Below are positions 45,744 through 54,130 of a stretch of 64,000 bases of DNA, piece after piece. Position numbers and translations under genes: made by a program. Positions within the stretch are counted from its first letter, which is position 1. Each line of letters begins with the position of its first letter. The notes beneath the pieces were generated by a model, which worked only from the letters and a program-made list of their open reading frames with translations, did not search any database and was not told the origin of the DNA. The DNA comes from Dyadobacter sp. LHD-138 (GTDB taxonomy: Bacteria; Bacteroidota; Bacteroidia; Cytophagales; Spirosomataceae): contig NZ_JAVFVU010000015.1 of NCBI RefSeq assembly GCF_030929615.1, positions 124,001-188,000 of the forward strand. Reading direction: 5' to 3'.

Positions 45744-46358
45744 ATGACCAATACCATTCAATGCATTGTTGAAAATAACGCGCTACACATAAAATGGCTC
45801 AATACCTTATCATTTATGGAGAATGCAGGAGCACGTAAAATATCTGCCTGTGAGCATCCTACCCAAGTTGGCATCATCCAATTAAAACATGCTGCCGAAG
45901 AACATCGACATGCGTATTATTTAAAAAAACAAATTCTAAAAATTGATGCAAACAGTTGCAGCACTTATAGCGATGCTGAGCTGCTTGCCCCTCGGGCAAC
46001 GCGTTTTTATTTACATGCTTTGGACATCCAATGCTCTCGCTATTTAAAAAAGCAGTTTCAATTACAGGGAGCTGAACTAAAATATGCGGCTTATCTATTT
46101 GTGACTTATGCTATTGAAGTACGTGCTGATTTATTGTATCCCGTTTACCAAGATATCCTTTCCAATGTCAAACATCATGTAATGGTAAAATCGATTATTG
46201 TTGAGGAAGAAGGTCATTTGGAAGAGATGATTGGCCAACTGAACAACTTTCGATCAGATTGGAAAGAACACGCCTCGGCTATCTTAGCATTCGAACAAGT
46301 ATTGTTTGAGGACTGGCTGCACCGAATCAATACGGAAATTCATCATGCATCAAATTAA
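45744..46358 (+). CDS. Ferritin-like diiron protein, first gene of the biotin operon
   Basis: All-helical protein of 204 residues with the ligand pattern of ferritin-like diiron oxygenases: E26 in FMENAG, E53-HR-H56 (AAEEHRHAY), E125 in YAIEVRAD and E155-EG-H158 (IVEEEGHLEE), i.e. one E and one ExxH on each half of a four-helix bundle. The spacing is close to that of cyanobacterial aldehyde deformylating oxygenase (from memory E32, E60/H63, E115, E144/H147). No signal peptide, so cytoplasmic. bioF overlaps its 3' end by 14 nt, so it is cotranscribed with bioFDBA. No bioC, bioH, bioG, bioI or bioW is in the window, which makes an oxygenase role in making the pimeloyl precursor plausible (inference). 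Visibly more AT-rich than the surrounding genes. Confidence 0.8.
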   Translation: MTNTIQCIVENNALHIKWLNTLSFMENAGARKISACEHPTQVGIIQLKHAAEEHRHAYYLKKQILKIDANSCSTYSDAELLAPRATRFYLHALDIQCSRYLKKQFQLQGAELKYAAYLFVTYAIEVRADLLYPVYQDILSNVKHHVMVKSIIVEEEGHLEEMIGQLNNFRSDWKEHASAILAFEQVLFEDWLHRINTEIHHASN

Positions 46359-47460
46359 TCAACGACTAAACAAAGCCTTGGCGCATCGTACTGATCTGGA
46401 TATGCTACGCAGTTTAAAGGCTCCTAAAAAAGGGATTGATTTTTACTCCAACGATTATCTTGGATTGACCCATAACAATGAATTTCACACACTACTTCTT
46501 GAGGCAATTAATACTGACCCCTCTTTATTGGTAGGAGCCACAGGATCACGTCTGATTAGCGGGAATTCTGCATGCACCATGCAAACAGAAGCTTTCATTG
46601 CCGCAAAACATAAAGCAGCAGCAGCCTTATTGTTCCCATCTGGTTTTATGGCAAACCTTGCGCTATTTTCTAGCGTGCCAAAACGAGGTGATACTTTGTT
46701 GATGGATGAATTCATACACCGATCTGTGCGCGATGGTGCCCGTTTGTCTGCTGCACAGGGCTATAGATTCAGGCATAATGACCTGAATCACTTGGAGCAG
46801 TTGTTGAAAAAAAGCAAGGGAACCACTTTTATAGCCATAGAAAGTTTGTATTCCATGGAAGGTGATTTTGCTGATTTGGAAACCATCGTTGCTTTAGCAG
46901 AACGCTATCAGTCCGCATTGATCGTAGATGAAGCCCATGCCTTTGGCGTTTTTGGCTATGGGTTGGTTGCACATAAAGATCTGCAAGAGAGAGTCTTTGC
47001 AACTGTAATTACTTACGGTAAGGCGATGGGTTTACATGGATCAGCTATTTTAGGAAGCCATTCCTTGATTTCTTATCTGGTTAATTTTGCCGCCGCTTTT
47101 ATCTATACCACCGCCCTGAACGATTTCCATGCAGTGAGCTTGCGAAAAGGTTACGAATTTCTTGCGCATTATCCAGAGCTTGCTCAAACATTACAGCAAC
47201 GCATTTTGGAATTTAGAACTTCTGGCATTCCATTGCTTTCGGCTGCAAATAGTCCTATACAAACATTATTAGTGCCGAGCAGTACCGCAGCAAGAGCCTT
47301 GCAAATGGAACTAGAAAAGCAGCAACTCTTAACCTTTGCAGTAGTGTCACCCACTGTAAAAGCGGGTACAGAACGCTTGCGCATCTGCCTGCATGCTTTT
47401 AATACCCAAGCAGAGCTGGATCAACTTACTTATGCATTGCGCAATTATTTGACGACATGA
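46345..47460 (+). CDS. bioF: 8-amino-7-oxononanoate synthase
   Basis: PLP enzyme joining pimeloyl-ACP/CoA with L-alanine to give KAPA, the first committed biotin step. ATG 46345 gives 371 residues, overlapping the previous gene by 14 nt; an in-frame ATG at 46306 would start deep inside that gene and is unlikely. Fold-type I marks: GSRLISGN, H in FIHRSVRDGARLS, D195-EAH198-AFG and the PLP lysine K226 in TYGKAMGLHGSAI. About the usual 380 residues. bioD starts in its stop codon (ATGA overlap). Confidence 0.93.
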   Translation: MHQINQRLNKALAHRTDLDMLRSLKAPKKGIDFYSNDYLGLTHNNEFHTLLLEAINTDPSLLVGATGSRLISGNSACTMQTEAFIAAKHKAAAALLFPSGFMANLALFSSVPKRGDTLLMDEFIHRSVRDGARLSAAQGYRFRHNDLNHLEQLLKKSKGTTFIAIESLYSMEGDFADLETIVALAERYQSALIVDEAHAFGVFGYGLVAHKDLQERVFATVITYGKAMGLHGSAILGSHSLISYLVNFAAAFIYTTALNDFHAVSLRKGYEFLAHYPELAQTLQQRILEFRTSGIPLLSAANSPIQTLLVPSSTAARALQMELEKQQLLTFAVVSPTVKAGTERLRICLHAFNTQAELDQLTYALRNYLTT

Positions 47461-48083
47461 AAGCATCTAACAAACTTTTTGTAACGGGTATTGGGACGGG
47501 TGTTGGCAAAACCATTTGCGCTGCCATACTCGTTGAATACCTGCAGGCCGATTACTGGAAACCTATACAGTCCGGTGACCTGGAGCAATCCGACAGTATG
47601 CAGATACAACAATTGGTCAATGAACACATACGGATTCACCCGGAACGTTATCGTTTGAAACTGGCCGCCTCTCCACATAAATCGGCAGCACAAGAACAGT
47701 TGACGATACAGCTAGCGGATTTTAAACTACCCGAAACCGACAACCACCTGATTGTTGAAGGAGCCGGTGGACTTTTTGTACCCATATCGGACACAGTTTA
47801 TGTACGCGATCTTATCCAACGATTAGCGCTTCCGGTAGTACTCGTCGCCAGAGATTATCTCGGGTGCATCAATCACACGCTACTTACGTTAAAAGTCTTG
47901 AAAGAAGACCGTATTCCGATTGCCTATTTTGTCTTTAATGGGCTTTTTGATCCGGATACCAAACGAGCCATCACCAAATTTTTAGACCGGAACACCTGCA
48001 TCTTGCAATTGCCCGATATAGCAACACTTGACCGAGCTACCGTTCAACAAATCGCAAAACAGATAACAAGCCTAACAGCATAA
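47457..48083 (+). CDS. bioD: Dethiobiotin synthetase
   Basis: ATP-dependent closure of the ureido ring from DAPA and CO2. The 208-residue protein has the P-loop GIGTGVGKT at residues 11-19, the substrate region KPIQSG near 38 and VEGAGGLFVPIS near 100, both typical of BioD. It overlaps bioF by four bases and is followed by bioB after three nt. Confidence 0.93.
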   Translation: MKASNKLFVTGIGTGVGKTICAAILVEYLQADYWKPIQSGDLEQSDSMQIQQLVNEHIRIHPERYRLKLAASPHKSAAQEQLTIQLADFKLPETDNHLIVEGAGGLFVPISDTVYVRDLIQRLALPVVLVARDYLGCINHTLLTLKVLKEDRIPIAYFVFNGLFDPDTKRAITKFLDRNTCILQLPDIATLDRATVQQIAKQITSLTA

Positions 48084-48086
48084 AAA

Positions 48087-49076
48087 ATGAACAAAGAATT
48101 AAGACACGATTGGACTAAAGAAGAAATTCAGGCTATTTATGACCAACCTTTATTAGAATTGGTTTATCAGGCCGCAACCGTACACCGCACCTGGCACAAA
48201 CCCTCAGAAGTACAGGTATGTACGTTGCTTTCTGTAAAAACAGGCGGGTGTCCAGAGGATTGCTCGTACTGCGGACAAGCAGCCCGTTATCATACCGATA
48301 TCAAAGTACAAGCACTTCTACCTACCGAAACAGTGATTGCACATGCACAAAAGGCAAAAGATGCCGGGTCATCTCGCTTCTGCATGGCAGCGGCTTGGCG
48401 CGAAGTAAGGAACAACAAAGATTTTGACCGAATTATTGAGATGGTAAAAGGTGTTAATGATCTGGGGTTGGAAGTTTGCTGCACATTGGGGATGCTTACA
48501 GAAGAACAAGCCTTGCGCTTACAAGAAGCAGGCTTACACGCTTATAACCACAATTTGGATACTTCGGAAAGCTATTACGATGAAATTATAAGTACACGTA
48601 AGTTTGATCAACGTATCGACACAATCAACAATGTGAGAAAAGCCGGGATCACGGTCTGCTCAGGAGGTATCATCGGTCTGGGAGAAGCCCCTGCCGATCG
48701 TGTATCTATGCTGCTAACCTTGGCGACTATGCCTAAACATCCGGAATCGGTTCCTGTAAATGCACTGGCCCGAGTGAAAGGAACACCGTTAGAAAACAAT
48801 CCAAAAGTGCCTATTTGGGATATGGTGCGTATGATTGCTACCGCACGTATTACCATGCCGGCTTCTGTGGTACGTCTCAGTGCCGGGCGCATAGAAATGA
48901 CCGAAGAAGAACAAGCCTGGTGTTTTATGGCAGGAGCCAATTCAATCTTTACGGGGGAACGCGAAACCCTGCTGGTGACCCCAAATCCTGGCATATCGGA
49001 AGATATGCAAATGTTTCGGAATCTAGGCTTACAACCACTGACCAAAAAAAGTGAAGGCGTATGTACAACGATTTAA
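48087..49076 (+). CDS. bioB: Biotin synthase
   Basis: Radical SAM enzyme inserting sulfur into dethiobiotin. The 329-residue protein has the radical-SAM cluster motif C55-x3-C59-x2-C62 ([12 protein letters not shown]) and the downstream motifs [16 protein letters not shown] and RLSAGR that carry the [2Fe-2S] cluster ligands (Cys97-type, Cys128-type, Cys188-type, Arg260-type of E. coli). Complete length. bioA starts inside its last codons (16-nt overlap). Confidence 0.95.
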   Translation: MNKELRHDWTKEEIQAIYDQPLLELVYQAATVHRTWHKPSEVQVCTLLSVKTGGCPEDCSYCGQAARYHTDIKVQALLPTETVIAHAQKAKDAGSSRFCMAAAWREVRNNKDFDRIIEMVKGVNDLGLEVCCTLGMLTEEQALRLQEAGLHAYNHNLDTSESYYDEIISTRKFDQRIDTINNVRKAGITVCSGGIIGLGEAPADRVSMLLTLATMPKHPESVPVNALARVKGTPLENNPKVPIWDMVRMIATARITMPASVVRLSAGRIEMTEEEQAWCFMAGANSIFTGERETLLVTPNPGISEDMQMFRNLGLQPLTKKSEGVCTTI

Positions 49077-50341
49077 AAGCACGCGATAAGGCTGTTAATT
49101 GGCATCCATATACCCAAATGAAAACAGCCAATGAGATTATTCCGATCGTACGTGGTGAGGGAGCCTACCTGTACGATGCAAATGGCAAACGCTATATCGA
49201 TGCGGTTTCCTCTTGGTGGGTAACTTTGCATGGGCATGCACATCCGCATATTGCGAAGAGAGTTTCGGAACAGTTGCTCAAATTAGAACAGGTCATCTTT
49301 GCAGGGTTCACCCATGAACCTGCCATTCAACTATCCGAACAATTACTTCATTTGCTACCCGCTAATCAGCAAAAAGTATTTTATACGGATAACGGCTCGA
49401 CTGCGGTGGAAGTGGCCTTAAAAATGTGTGTGCAATATGCCTATAACCATGGATTGAAAAAGACCAAGATTTTGGCTTTTGAAAATGCATATCACGGCGA
49501 TACCTTCGGAGCCATGTCAGTTAGCAGCCGAAGTAAATGGACCGAACCTTTTGGAGACTTACTTTTTGAAGTGATTTACATTGAAACGCCTACAAAAAAT
49601 AATTTTGAAAGAACCAAAGCTATAATCGAAGAACATCGCAACGAATTAGCCTGTTTTATATACGAGCCATTGGTGCAAGGTGCAGCAGGCATGCTGATGC
49701 ATGAGCCTGAAGATTTGGATCGGTTGATGCAATACTGCCGATCAAAAGAGATCCTCATGATACAGGATGAAATCTTTGTAGGCTTTGGTAGAACCGGTCG
49801 TTTATTTGCCGCCGATCACCTCGCAGAAAAACCAGATATCATGTGCTTTTCAAAAGGCCTTACCGGCGGTACCTTCCCGTTAGGACTTACCACATGCAGT
49901 CAAGAGATATACGAGGCTTTCTATGCAGATGATCCGTATAAGACATTATTTCATGGGCATTCTTTCACCGCCAATCCACTGGCTTGTACGGCTGCTCTGG
50001 CCAGTTTGGAATTGCTTTTAAGTGAGGAAACTCAGTATGATATCCAAAGAATATGTAAAGAACACGAGCAATTCGTTGCTGAGGTAGACTCACACCCAAA
50101 GATTAAGCGCTTGCGTCAATGCGGCACCATATTGGCTATTGAGTTACAAATCGAAGAAAATAGTTCGTATTTCAATCAACAATATGCGTATTTGTATACT
50201 CATTTTTTAAACGAGGGTATCATCCTGCGCCCTTTGGGAAATATTCTCTATCTGGTCCCTCCTTATTGTCTTTCTTCAGTTGATTTGCATTTCATATATC
50301 ACACCATAAAAAAAGTACTGGATCCCTCACAAATTCATTAA
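49061..50341 (+). CDS. bioA: Adenosylmethionine-8-amino-7-oxononanoate aminotransferase
   Basis: PLP aminotransferase converting KAPA to DAPA with S-adenosylmethionine as donor. The 426 residues show WHPYTQM at the N-terminus (a BioA hallmark), [50 protein letters not shown] and the PLP lysine K265 in CFSKGLTGG. Start ATG 49061 overlaps bioB. Last gene of the operon; a long inverted repeat follows. Confidence 0.95.
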   Translation: MYNDLKARDKAVNWHPYTQMKTANEIIPIVRGEGAYLYDANGKRYIDAVSSWWVTLHGHAHPHIAKRVSEQLLKLEQVIFAGFTHEPAIQLSEQLLHLLPANQQKVFYTDNGSTAVEVALKMCVQYAYNHGLKKTKILAFENAYHGDTFGAMSVSSRSKWTEPFGDLLFEVIYIETPTKNNFERTKAIIEEHRNELACFIYEPLVQGAAGMLMHEPEDLDRLMQYCRSKEILMIQDEIFVGFGRTGRLFAADHLAEKPDIMCFSKGLTGGTFPLGLTTCSQEIYEAFYADDPYKTLFHGHSFTANPLACTAALASLELLLSEETQYDIQRICKEHEQFVAEVDSHPKIKRLRQCGTILAIELQIEENSSYFNQQYAYLYTHFLNEGIILRPLGNILYLVPPYCLSSVDLHFIYHTIKKVLDPSQIH

Positions 50342-50394
50342 TTCAATGGCTTTGTGAGGAGACTGTAAACATTGAATCATCACACAATTCCAAC

Positions 50395-50453
50395 CATTGT
50401 TTGTATCTCATATCTTAGAAATAAATTTTCCAAAATATGAGATACAAACAATG
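50395..50453. terminator. Perfect 19-bp inverted repeat between convergent bioA and locus D
   Basis: Arms 50395-50413 and 50435-50453 are exact reverse complements around a 21-nt AT-rich loop. An outer short repeat (50373-50380 with 50451-50458) reaches into the stop codon of the enolase-superfamily gene. Position between converging operons suggests a bidirectional terminator; no long T-run is present, so mRNA protection is an alternative. Confidence 0.6.
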
Positions 50454-50455
50454 AT

Positions 50456-51637
50456 TCACGACAATAAATCAGGCGTCCGATATATTACCTCATCCCTGAC
50501 TTTGATCTCCACATTGACCAGATACTCCATTAAACGAGATTTATCGATCTCCATACCAAGACCTGGCTGATCAGGTACCCGAACCATTCCGTCCGCATCC
50601 GGCAGAATCTTATTCAGTGTGATATCCAATGCCAGACTTTTCGGCTCCACCGGATATTCGCAAATGATGTCCTTTTCCAAACCTGCATAAGGCTGGATCG
50701 AGGCGCTCAGCGCGAGATGCGAGGTGAAGGTATGGTTGACATAAGTGATATTTTTCCGGACCGCGTGGTCAGCCGCGCGTTTGGCCGACGTAATCCCACC
50801 GATCCGCCCCGTATCAATCTGGATATATTTTAAACCTGCAAAATCGAGCATGGCAGCGGCTTGCACATAATTGTTACAACCTTCGCCAGCCGCCAGCGGG
50901 ACATTGGGCTTGGCAACGGAAAGGGCTTTATAAGGTCCCAGCGCCATATTCGCAAACGGTTCTTCCAGCCAGTAAGTATTTACTTCTTTCAGGGAATCCA
51001 GACGTTGCCTGGCTGTATCCGAATCCTCATTCCAGACCGTTCCGATATCAATCATCAGATACAGATCATTGCCCAAACCTTCACGGGCGGCGCGAAAATG
51101 ATCCCCGTCTGTTTTGGCACCTGCCTTACCAATAGGCCCCCAGCCAAATTTCACAGCTTTGTAGCCGGCATGCCGGGAGGCTTTTGCTTTTTCAAAGGTC
51201 AGCTCCGGCGTGTCTCCAAACAGCTGGGATGCATAAGGCAGTTTGGGAAATGCTTTGTTGTAACCGATCAGCTTGTAAACAGGCTCCTGCGCATACTTTC
51301 CAAACAGATCCCACAACGCGATATCAATCCCGGAAAGCGTATGATCCGACTGCAAAAGGTCAAAACAATTCTCATGAACGCGTCGGGTAATCTGATAAAT
51401 ATCCTCAACACGGTTCAGCGGCATACCTTCCACCGCCCATTTCACCGGTTTGCAGGCGCTGTGTGACATCGGACATACATAACTGGCGATCGTAGGAAGG
51501 GGTGAAGCCTCGCATTCACCCCAACCTTCCAGCCCGCCGCCGCGTACCCGCACGAGTGTCGAATCCTGGCTTCCATCGCCAATGTCAAGTACTTCCGACA
51601 TACTGAGATAAAAAAAATCTACCGATTCAATTTTCAT
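50456..51637 (-). CDS. Mandelate racemase/enolase superfamily protein (sugar acid dehydratase-like)
   Basis: Cytoplasmic enzyme of 393 residues that abstracts an alpha-proton of a carboxylate; in glycan loci such proteins are usually sugar acid dehydratases or lactone/epimerase-type enzymes. Landmarks: N-terminal capping domain, K160-AVK163 lysines (KAVKFGWG), metal ligands D197 (LMIDIG), E225/E226 (WLEEPF) and E252 (AAGEG), and a C-terminal His302 in YVNHTFTSHLALS that can serve as base opposite the lysine. Complete. Last gene of locus D; gene order places it with SDR and mutarotase-like enzymes of the same pathway. Confidence 0.88.
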   Translation of the reverse strand: MKIESVDFFYLSMSEVLDIGDGSQDSTLVRVRGGGLEGWGECEASPLPTIASYVCPMSHSACKPVKWAVEGMPLNRVEDIYQITRRVHENCFDLLQSDHTLSGIDIALWDLFGKYAQEPVYKLIGYNKAFPKLPYASQLFGDTPELTFEKAKASRHAGYKAVKFGWGPIGKAGAKTDGDHFRAAREGLGNDLYLMIDIGTVWNEDSDTARQRLDSLKEVNTYWLEEPFANMALGPYKALSVAKPNVPLAAGEGCNNYVQAAAMLDFAGLKYIQIDTGRIGGITSAKRAADHAVRKNITYVNHTFTSHLALSASIQPYAGLEKDIICEYPVEPKSLALDITLNKILPDADGMVRVPDQPGLGMEIDKSRLMEYLVNVEIKVRDEVIYRTPDLLS

Positions 51638-51671
51638 GATTAAAGGTTTAGAAATGAATAAATTAAATTGA

Positions 51672-52415
51672 TTAAAATGTGATGGTCAACCCACCATCGA
51701 CCGTAATGACCTGCCCGGTGATATAGGATGCGTCTTTTCCGGCGAGAAAAAAAACGACCCCTGATATCTCTTCGGGCATGGCGGCACGGCGCAACGGCAA
51801 GTGGTTTCCTTCAATATAATTATCCCGGAACCATTTGGTTTCTAACTCGTTCTCCCCATCGGTCACCGACATGGGTGTATCCACAAATCCGGGCGCAACC
51901 GCGTTAACGAGGATATTCCTATCCGCCAGTTCCAGCGCCATCGACCTGCAAAACTGATTGATCGCCGCCTTCGCCATCGCGTAGCTACTCCCATATTGTT
52001 CCGCCCGCTCTCCGTGGATTGAAGTAATATGGATGATACGACCATTACCGGACATCAGACTGATACCTAGCCGCGACGTCATCAGACAACCGTTAACCAT
52101 CAGATCAAAGATTCGCCGCCAGCGTTCCGGCTCCATTTCCAGCAAGTCTGTCCGCTCAGATACACCGGCGCAGTTGACCAGCACATCCAGCCTTCCCCAT
52201 TTTTCAAGGATCATCTTCCCACAGCTTTTAACAGCCGCCGAATCCGCATAACTCCCTGCAAATATGAGATGGTTTCCTGCCGGAAGGTCTTGCATGATAC
52301 GCCGCAGTTTTTTTGTCTGAATGTCGTTCAAACAAACATCCCAGCCTTCCTGTGCAAATCGCATGGCGGTGGCAAGGCCTATGCCCGAGGCGGCGCCGGT
52401 GATGAGTACTTTCAT
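51672..52415 (-). CDS. Short-chain dehydrogenase/reductase
   Basis: NAD(P)-dependent oxidoreductase of 247 residues, classical SDR: cofactor motif TGAASGIG at 6-13, NCAG at 81-84, catalytic S132, Y145 and K149 (SSYAMAKAAI), assisted by N108. Probably a sugar or polyol dehydrogenase of the locus D pathway (inference from neighbours). Its start overlaps the stop of the mutarotase-like gene by four bases, so they are translationally coupled. Confidence 0.9.
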   Translation of the reverse strand: MKVLITGAASGIGLATAMRFAQEGWDVCLNDIQTKKLRRIMQDLPAGNHLIFAGSYADSAAVKSCGKMILEKWGRLDVLVNCAGVSERTDLLEMEPERWRRIFDLMVNGCLMTSRLGISLMSGNGRIIHITSIHGERAEQYGSSYAMAKAAINQFCRSMALELADRNILVNAVAPGFVDTPMSVTDGENELETKWFRDNYIEGNHLPLRRAAMPEEISGVVFFLAGKDASYITGQVITVDGGLTITF

Positions 52416-53347
52416 AGATGGTCAGGGTGCAGATGCAGGCCGTCGACGGGACCAGCATATATTTTAACAATCGTATCAATCTCCTCTCCTGGCCCCAACG
52501 CTGTGCATTGACCCAGTTTCCGGGCATCGTTTACACGAACCGGCATAGCTGACGCTGGTTCGAGTATGGCGGTGTAATGGTCATTGAACTGTCCGTAAGA
52601 GGCAAAATACCATTGATAGGGAAATACTTTTTGATCATACTGGTAAGCAAAAACATGCTCCCCGTTTTTGCTCTGCATTTGCATGACGGCCTCCGGATTG
52701 TCATAGAGATAGAAAAAATCCATTGTCCCATCCTTAGCCGGAACCAGCGAAGCATCAGTGTTTTCTATTTCCGGCCACGAAAATTCATCCATATTTTTAA
52801 AGCGGGTTGAACCTGCACTGACAATACTGGCTCTTTTTGCCTTACTCAGCAGACGGTCGCCTTCCTGAATCTGGAGGGCTGCGTGGAGTTTCCAGAGAAA
52901 ATGCCGCCGGGTGCCCGAGTCATTCCGGATCTTGTATCGGACCTCAATTTCGGGTTCGCTTGCATGCAGCAAAAGGATTTTCCGATAATACAACCCGCTT
53001 AATGGCAGCGTTCCTTCTACCGATATGCCCCCAGGAATTACCTCATGGCTGAGCTGCGTCGTCCATAACTCTCCATGATCGGGATATGCGACAGAATCAA
53101 TAGTTTCCGGAATATCATTCGGCAACAGCTCGTCAATACCTCCCCAAAAGTTGGAATCATAATCTGCACCAGGTTCGTTTTGAGCCAACCCAATGCCTTT
53201 GTTATACCACAAAAACTCTTTTTCAAGCTTCTTATGATAAAGACTGGTAATCCTCCCACCGAGCTGCGGCGCGATCTCAAAGGAAAGTTGCTCGTTTTCG
53301 GCCCGGATGATCAGGACACCTTCTCTGTTTGTGATCTCGATTTTCAT
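52412..53347 (-). CDS. Galactose-mutarotase-like (aldose 1-epimerase superfamily) protein
   Basis: Cytoplasmic beta-sandwich protein of 311 residues from the aldose-epimerase-like superfamily. It starts with IEITNREGVLIIRAENEQLSFEIAPQLGGRITSLYHKK and has HFLWKLHAALQI and FPYQWYFASYGQFNDHYTAILEP, matching the superfamily pattern (LGGRI; DLAHPGEW-like acid base region near GGIDELLPNDIPE), but it is not a canonical GalM. Likely handles the anomeric form of the imported sugar. Adjacent to the PIG-L gene with no gap and coupled to the SDR gene. Confidence 0.75.
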   Translation of the reverse strand: MKIEITNREGVLIIRAENEQLSFEIAPQLGGRITSLYHKKLEKEFLWYNKGIGLAQNEPGADYDSNFWGGIDELLPNDIPETIDSVAYPDHGELWTTQLSHEVIPGGISVEGTLPLSGLYYRKILLLHASEPEIEVRYKIRNDSGTRRHFLWKLHAALQIQEGDRLLSKAKRASIVSAGSTRFKNMDEFSWPEIENTDASLVPAKDGTMDFFYLYDNPEAVMQMQSKNGEHVFAYQYDQKVFPYQWYFASYGQFNDHYTAILEPASAMPVRVNDARKLGQCTALGPGEEIDTIVKIYAGPVDGLHLHPDHL

Positions 53348-54118
53348 TTATTTTTCCTGGCTAATATGAAGCAAAGTGCCTAATTCAGCCGCCAGTAAAT
53401 TATCCGCCGGATAGCTGAAACCGAGGTGCTGGCGAAAACCTTCTGCATAGGACCTGCCAATTTTTCTACCTAGTTTTTCACAATAATCTTCCATGGACAC
53501 TACAAATTCGTCCAGTTCCGAGATCTGCCGCAGCCAGTCGCGCTGGCTTTTGTGGCATTTTAACATCTGTACTTTCAGCTCCATCACACTACTGATATCC
53601 ACATGCATAGCCGACTGGATTTCCGTTCCAAAAATATCCCTTCCATGTGTAGGCTCACAATAGTACAGATGTGGCACGGGCGAAAATGCCTCCATTCCTG
53701 CTATCGGAATATTGGGTATGCCAGCAGCCAGACAGGCTGTCTGCATGATCTTGCTTGTCATTTCATGATCCACGATATAATCCGAAGGACTGGCCGTGAT
53801 CACGAGCGACGGTCTCACCTTCCTCACAAGCTGGATGGCTTTCATCAGTGTAGGACGGTCGTATGCTATAAAAATATCCTCACATTCAAGGCAATGATAC
53901 TCCGCGCCGATCATAGCCGCCGCCATTGAGGCTTCAACCCTGCGGATGACACTGATCTCTTCCGGCCCCATCACCGTGGAACCGGCCTGCCCCGGCGTCA
54001 TGGTGGCCATCACAATTTTCCAGCCGCGTTCAGCGAGCAGCGCAAGGGTACCGGCACATTGAAATTCCGCGTCGTCAGGATGCGCAATGACACATAAAGC
54101 TGTTTTATTCGTTTCCAT
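53348..54118 (-). CDS. PIG-L family deacetylase
   Basis: Zn-dependent N-acetylglucosaminyl deacetylase-like protein of 256 residues with the motif H13-PDD16-AE (AHPDDAEFQCAGT) and the second metal-binding region DHEMTSKIM near 115. PIG-L enzymes remove N-acyl groups from amino sugars or, in soluble forms, other acylated substrates; the neighbours suggest an N-acetyl sugar or sugar-acid substrate (inference). Cytoplasmic, since no signal peptide is seen. It lies 12 nt after the symporter gene. Confidence 0.9.
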   Translation of the reverse strand: METNKTALCVIAHPDDAEFQCAGTLALLAERGWKIVMATMTPGQAGSTVMGPEEISVIRRVEASMAAAMIGAEYHCLECEDIFIAYDRPTLMKAIQLVRKVRPSLVITASPSDYIVDHEMTSKIMQTACLAAGIPNIPIAGMEAFSPVPHLYYCEPTHGRDIFGTEIQSAMHVDISSVMELKVQMLKCHKSQRDWLRQISELDEFVVSMEDYCEKLGRKIGRSYAEGFRQHLGFSYPADNLLAAELGTLLHISQEK

Positions 54119-54130
54119 TTTTTCAAATTT

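Noticed and set aside
50395-50453. Insertion sequence ends
   Set aside because: The inverted repeat has only a 21-nt loop, no transposase is nearby and no flanking direct repeats were seen.
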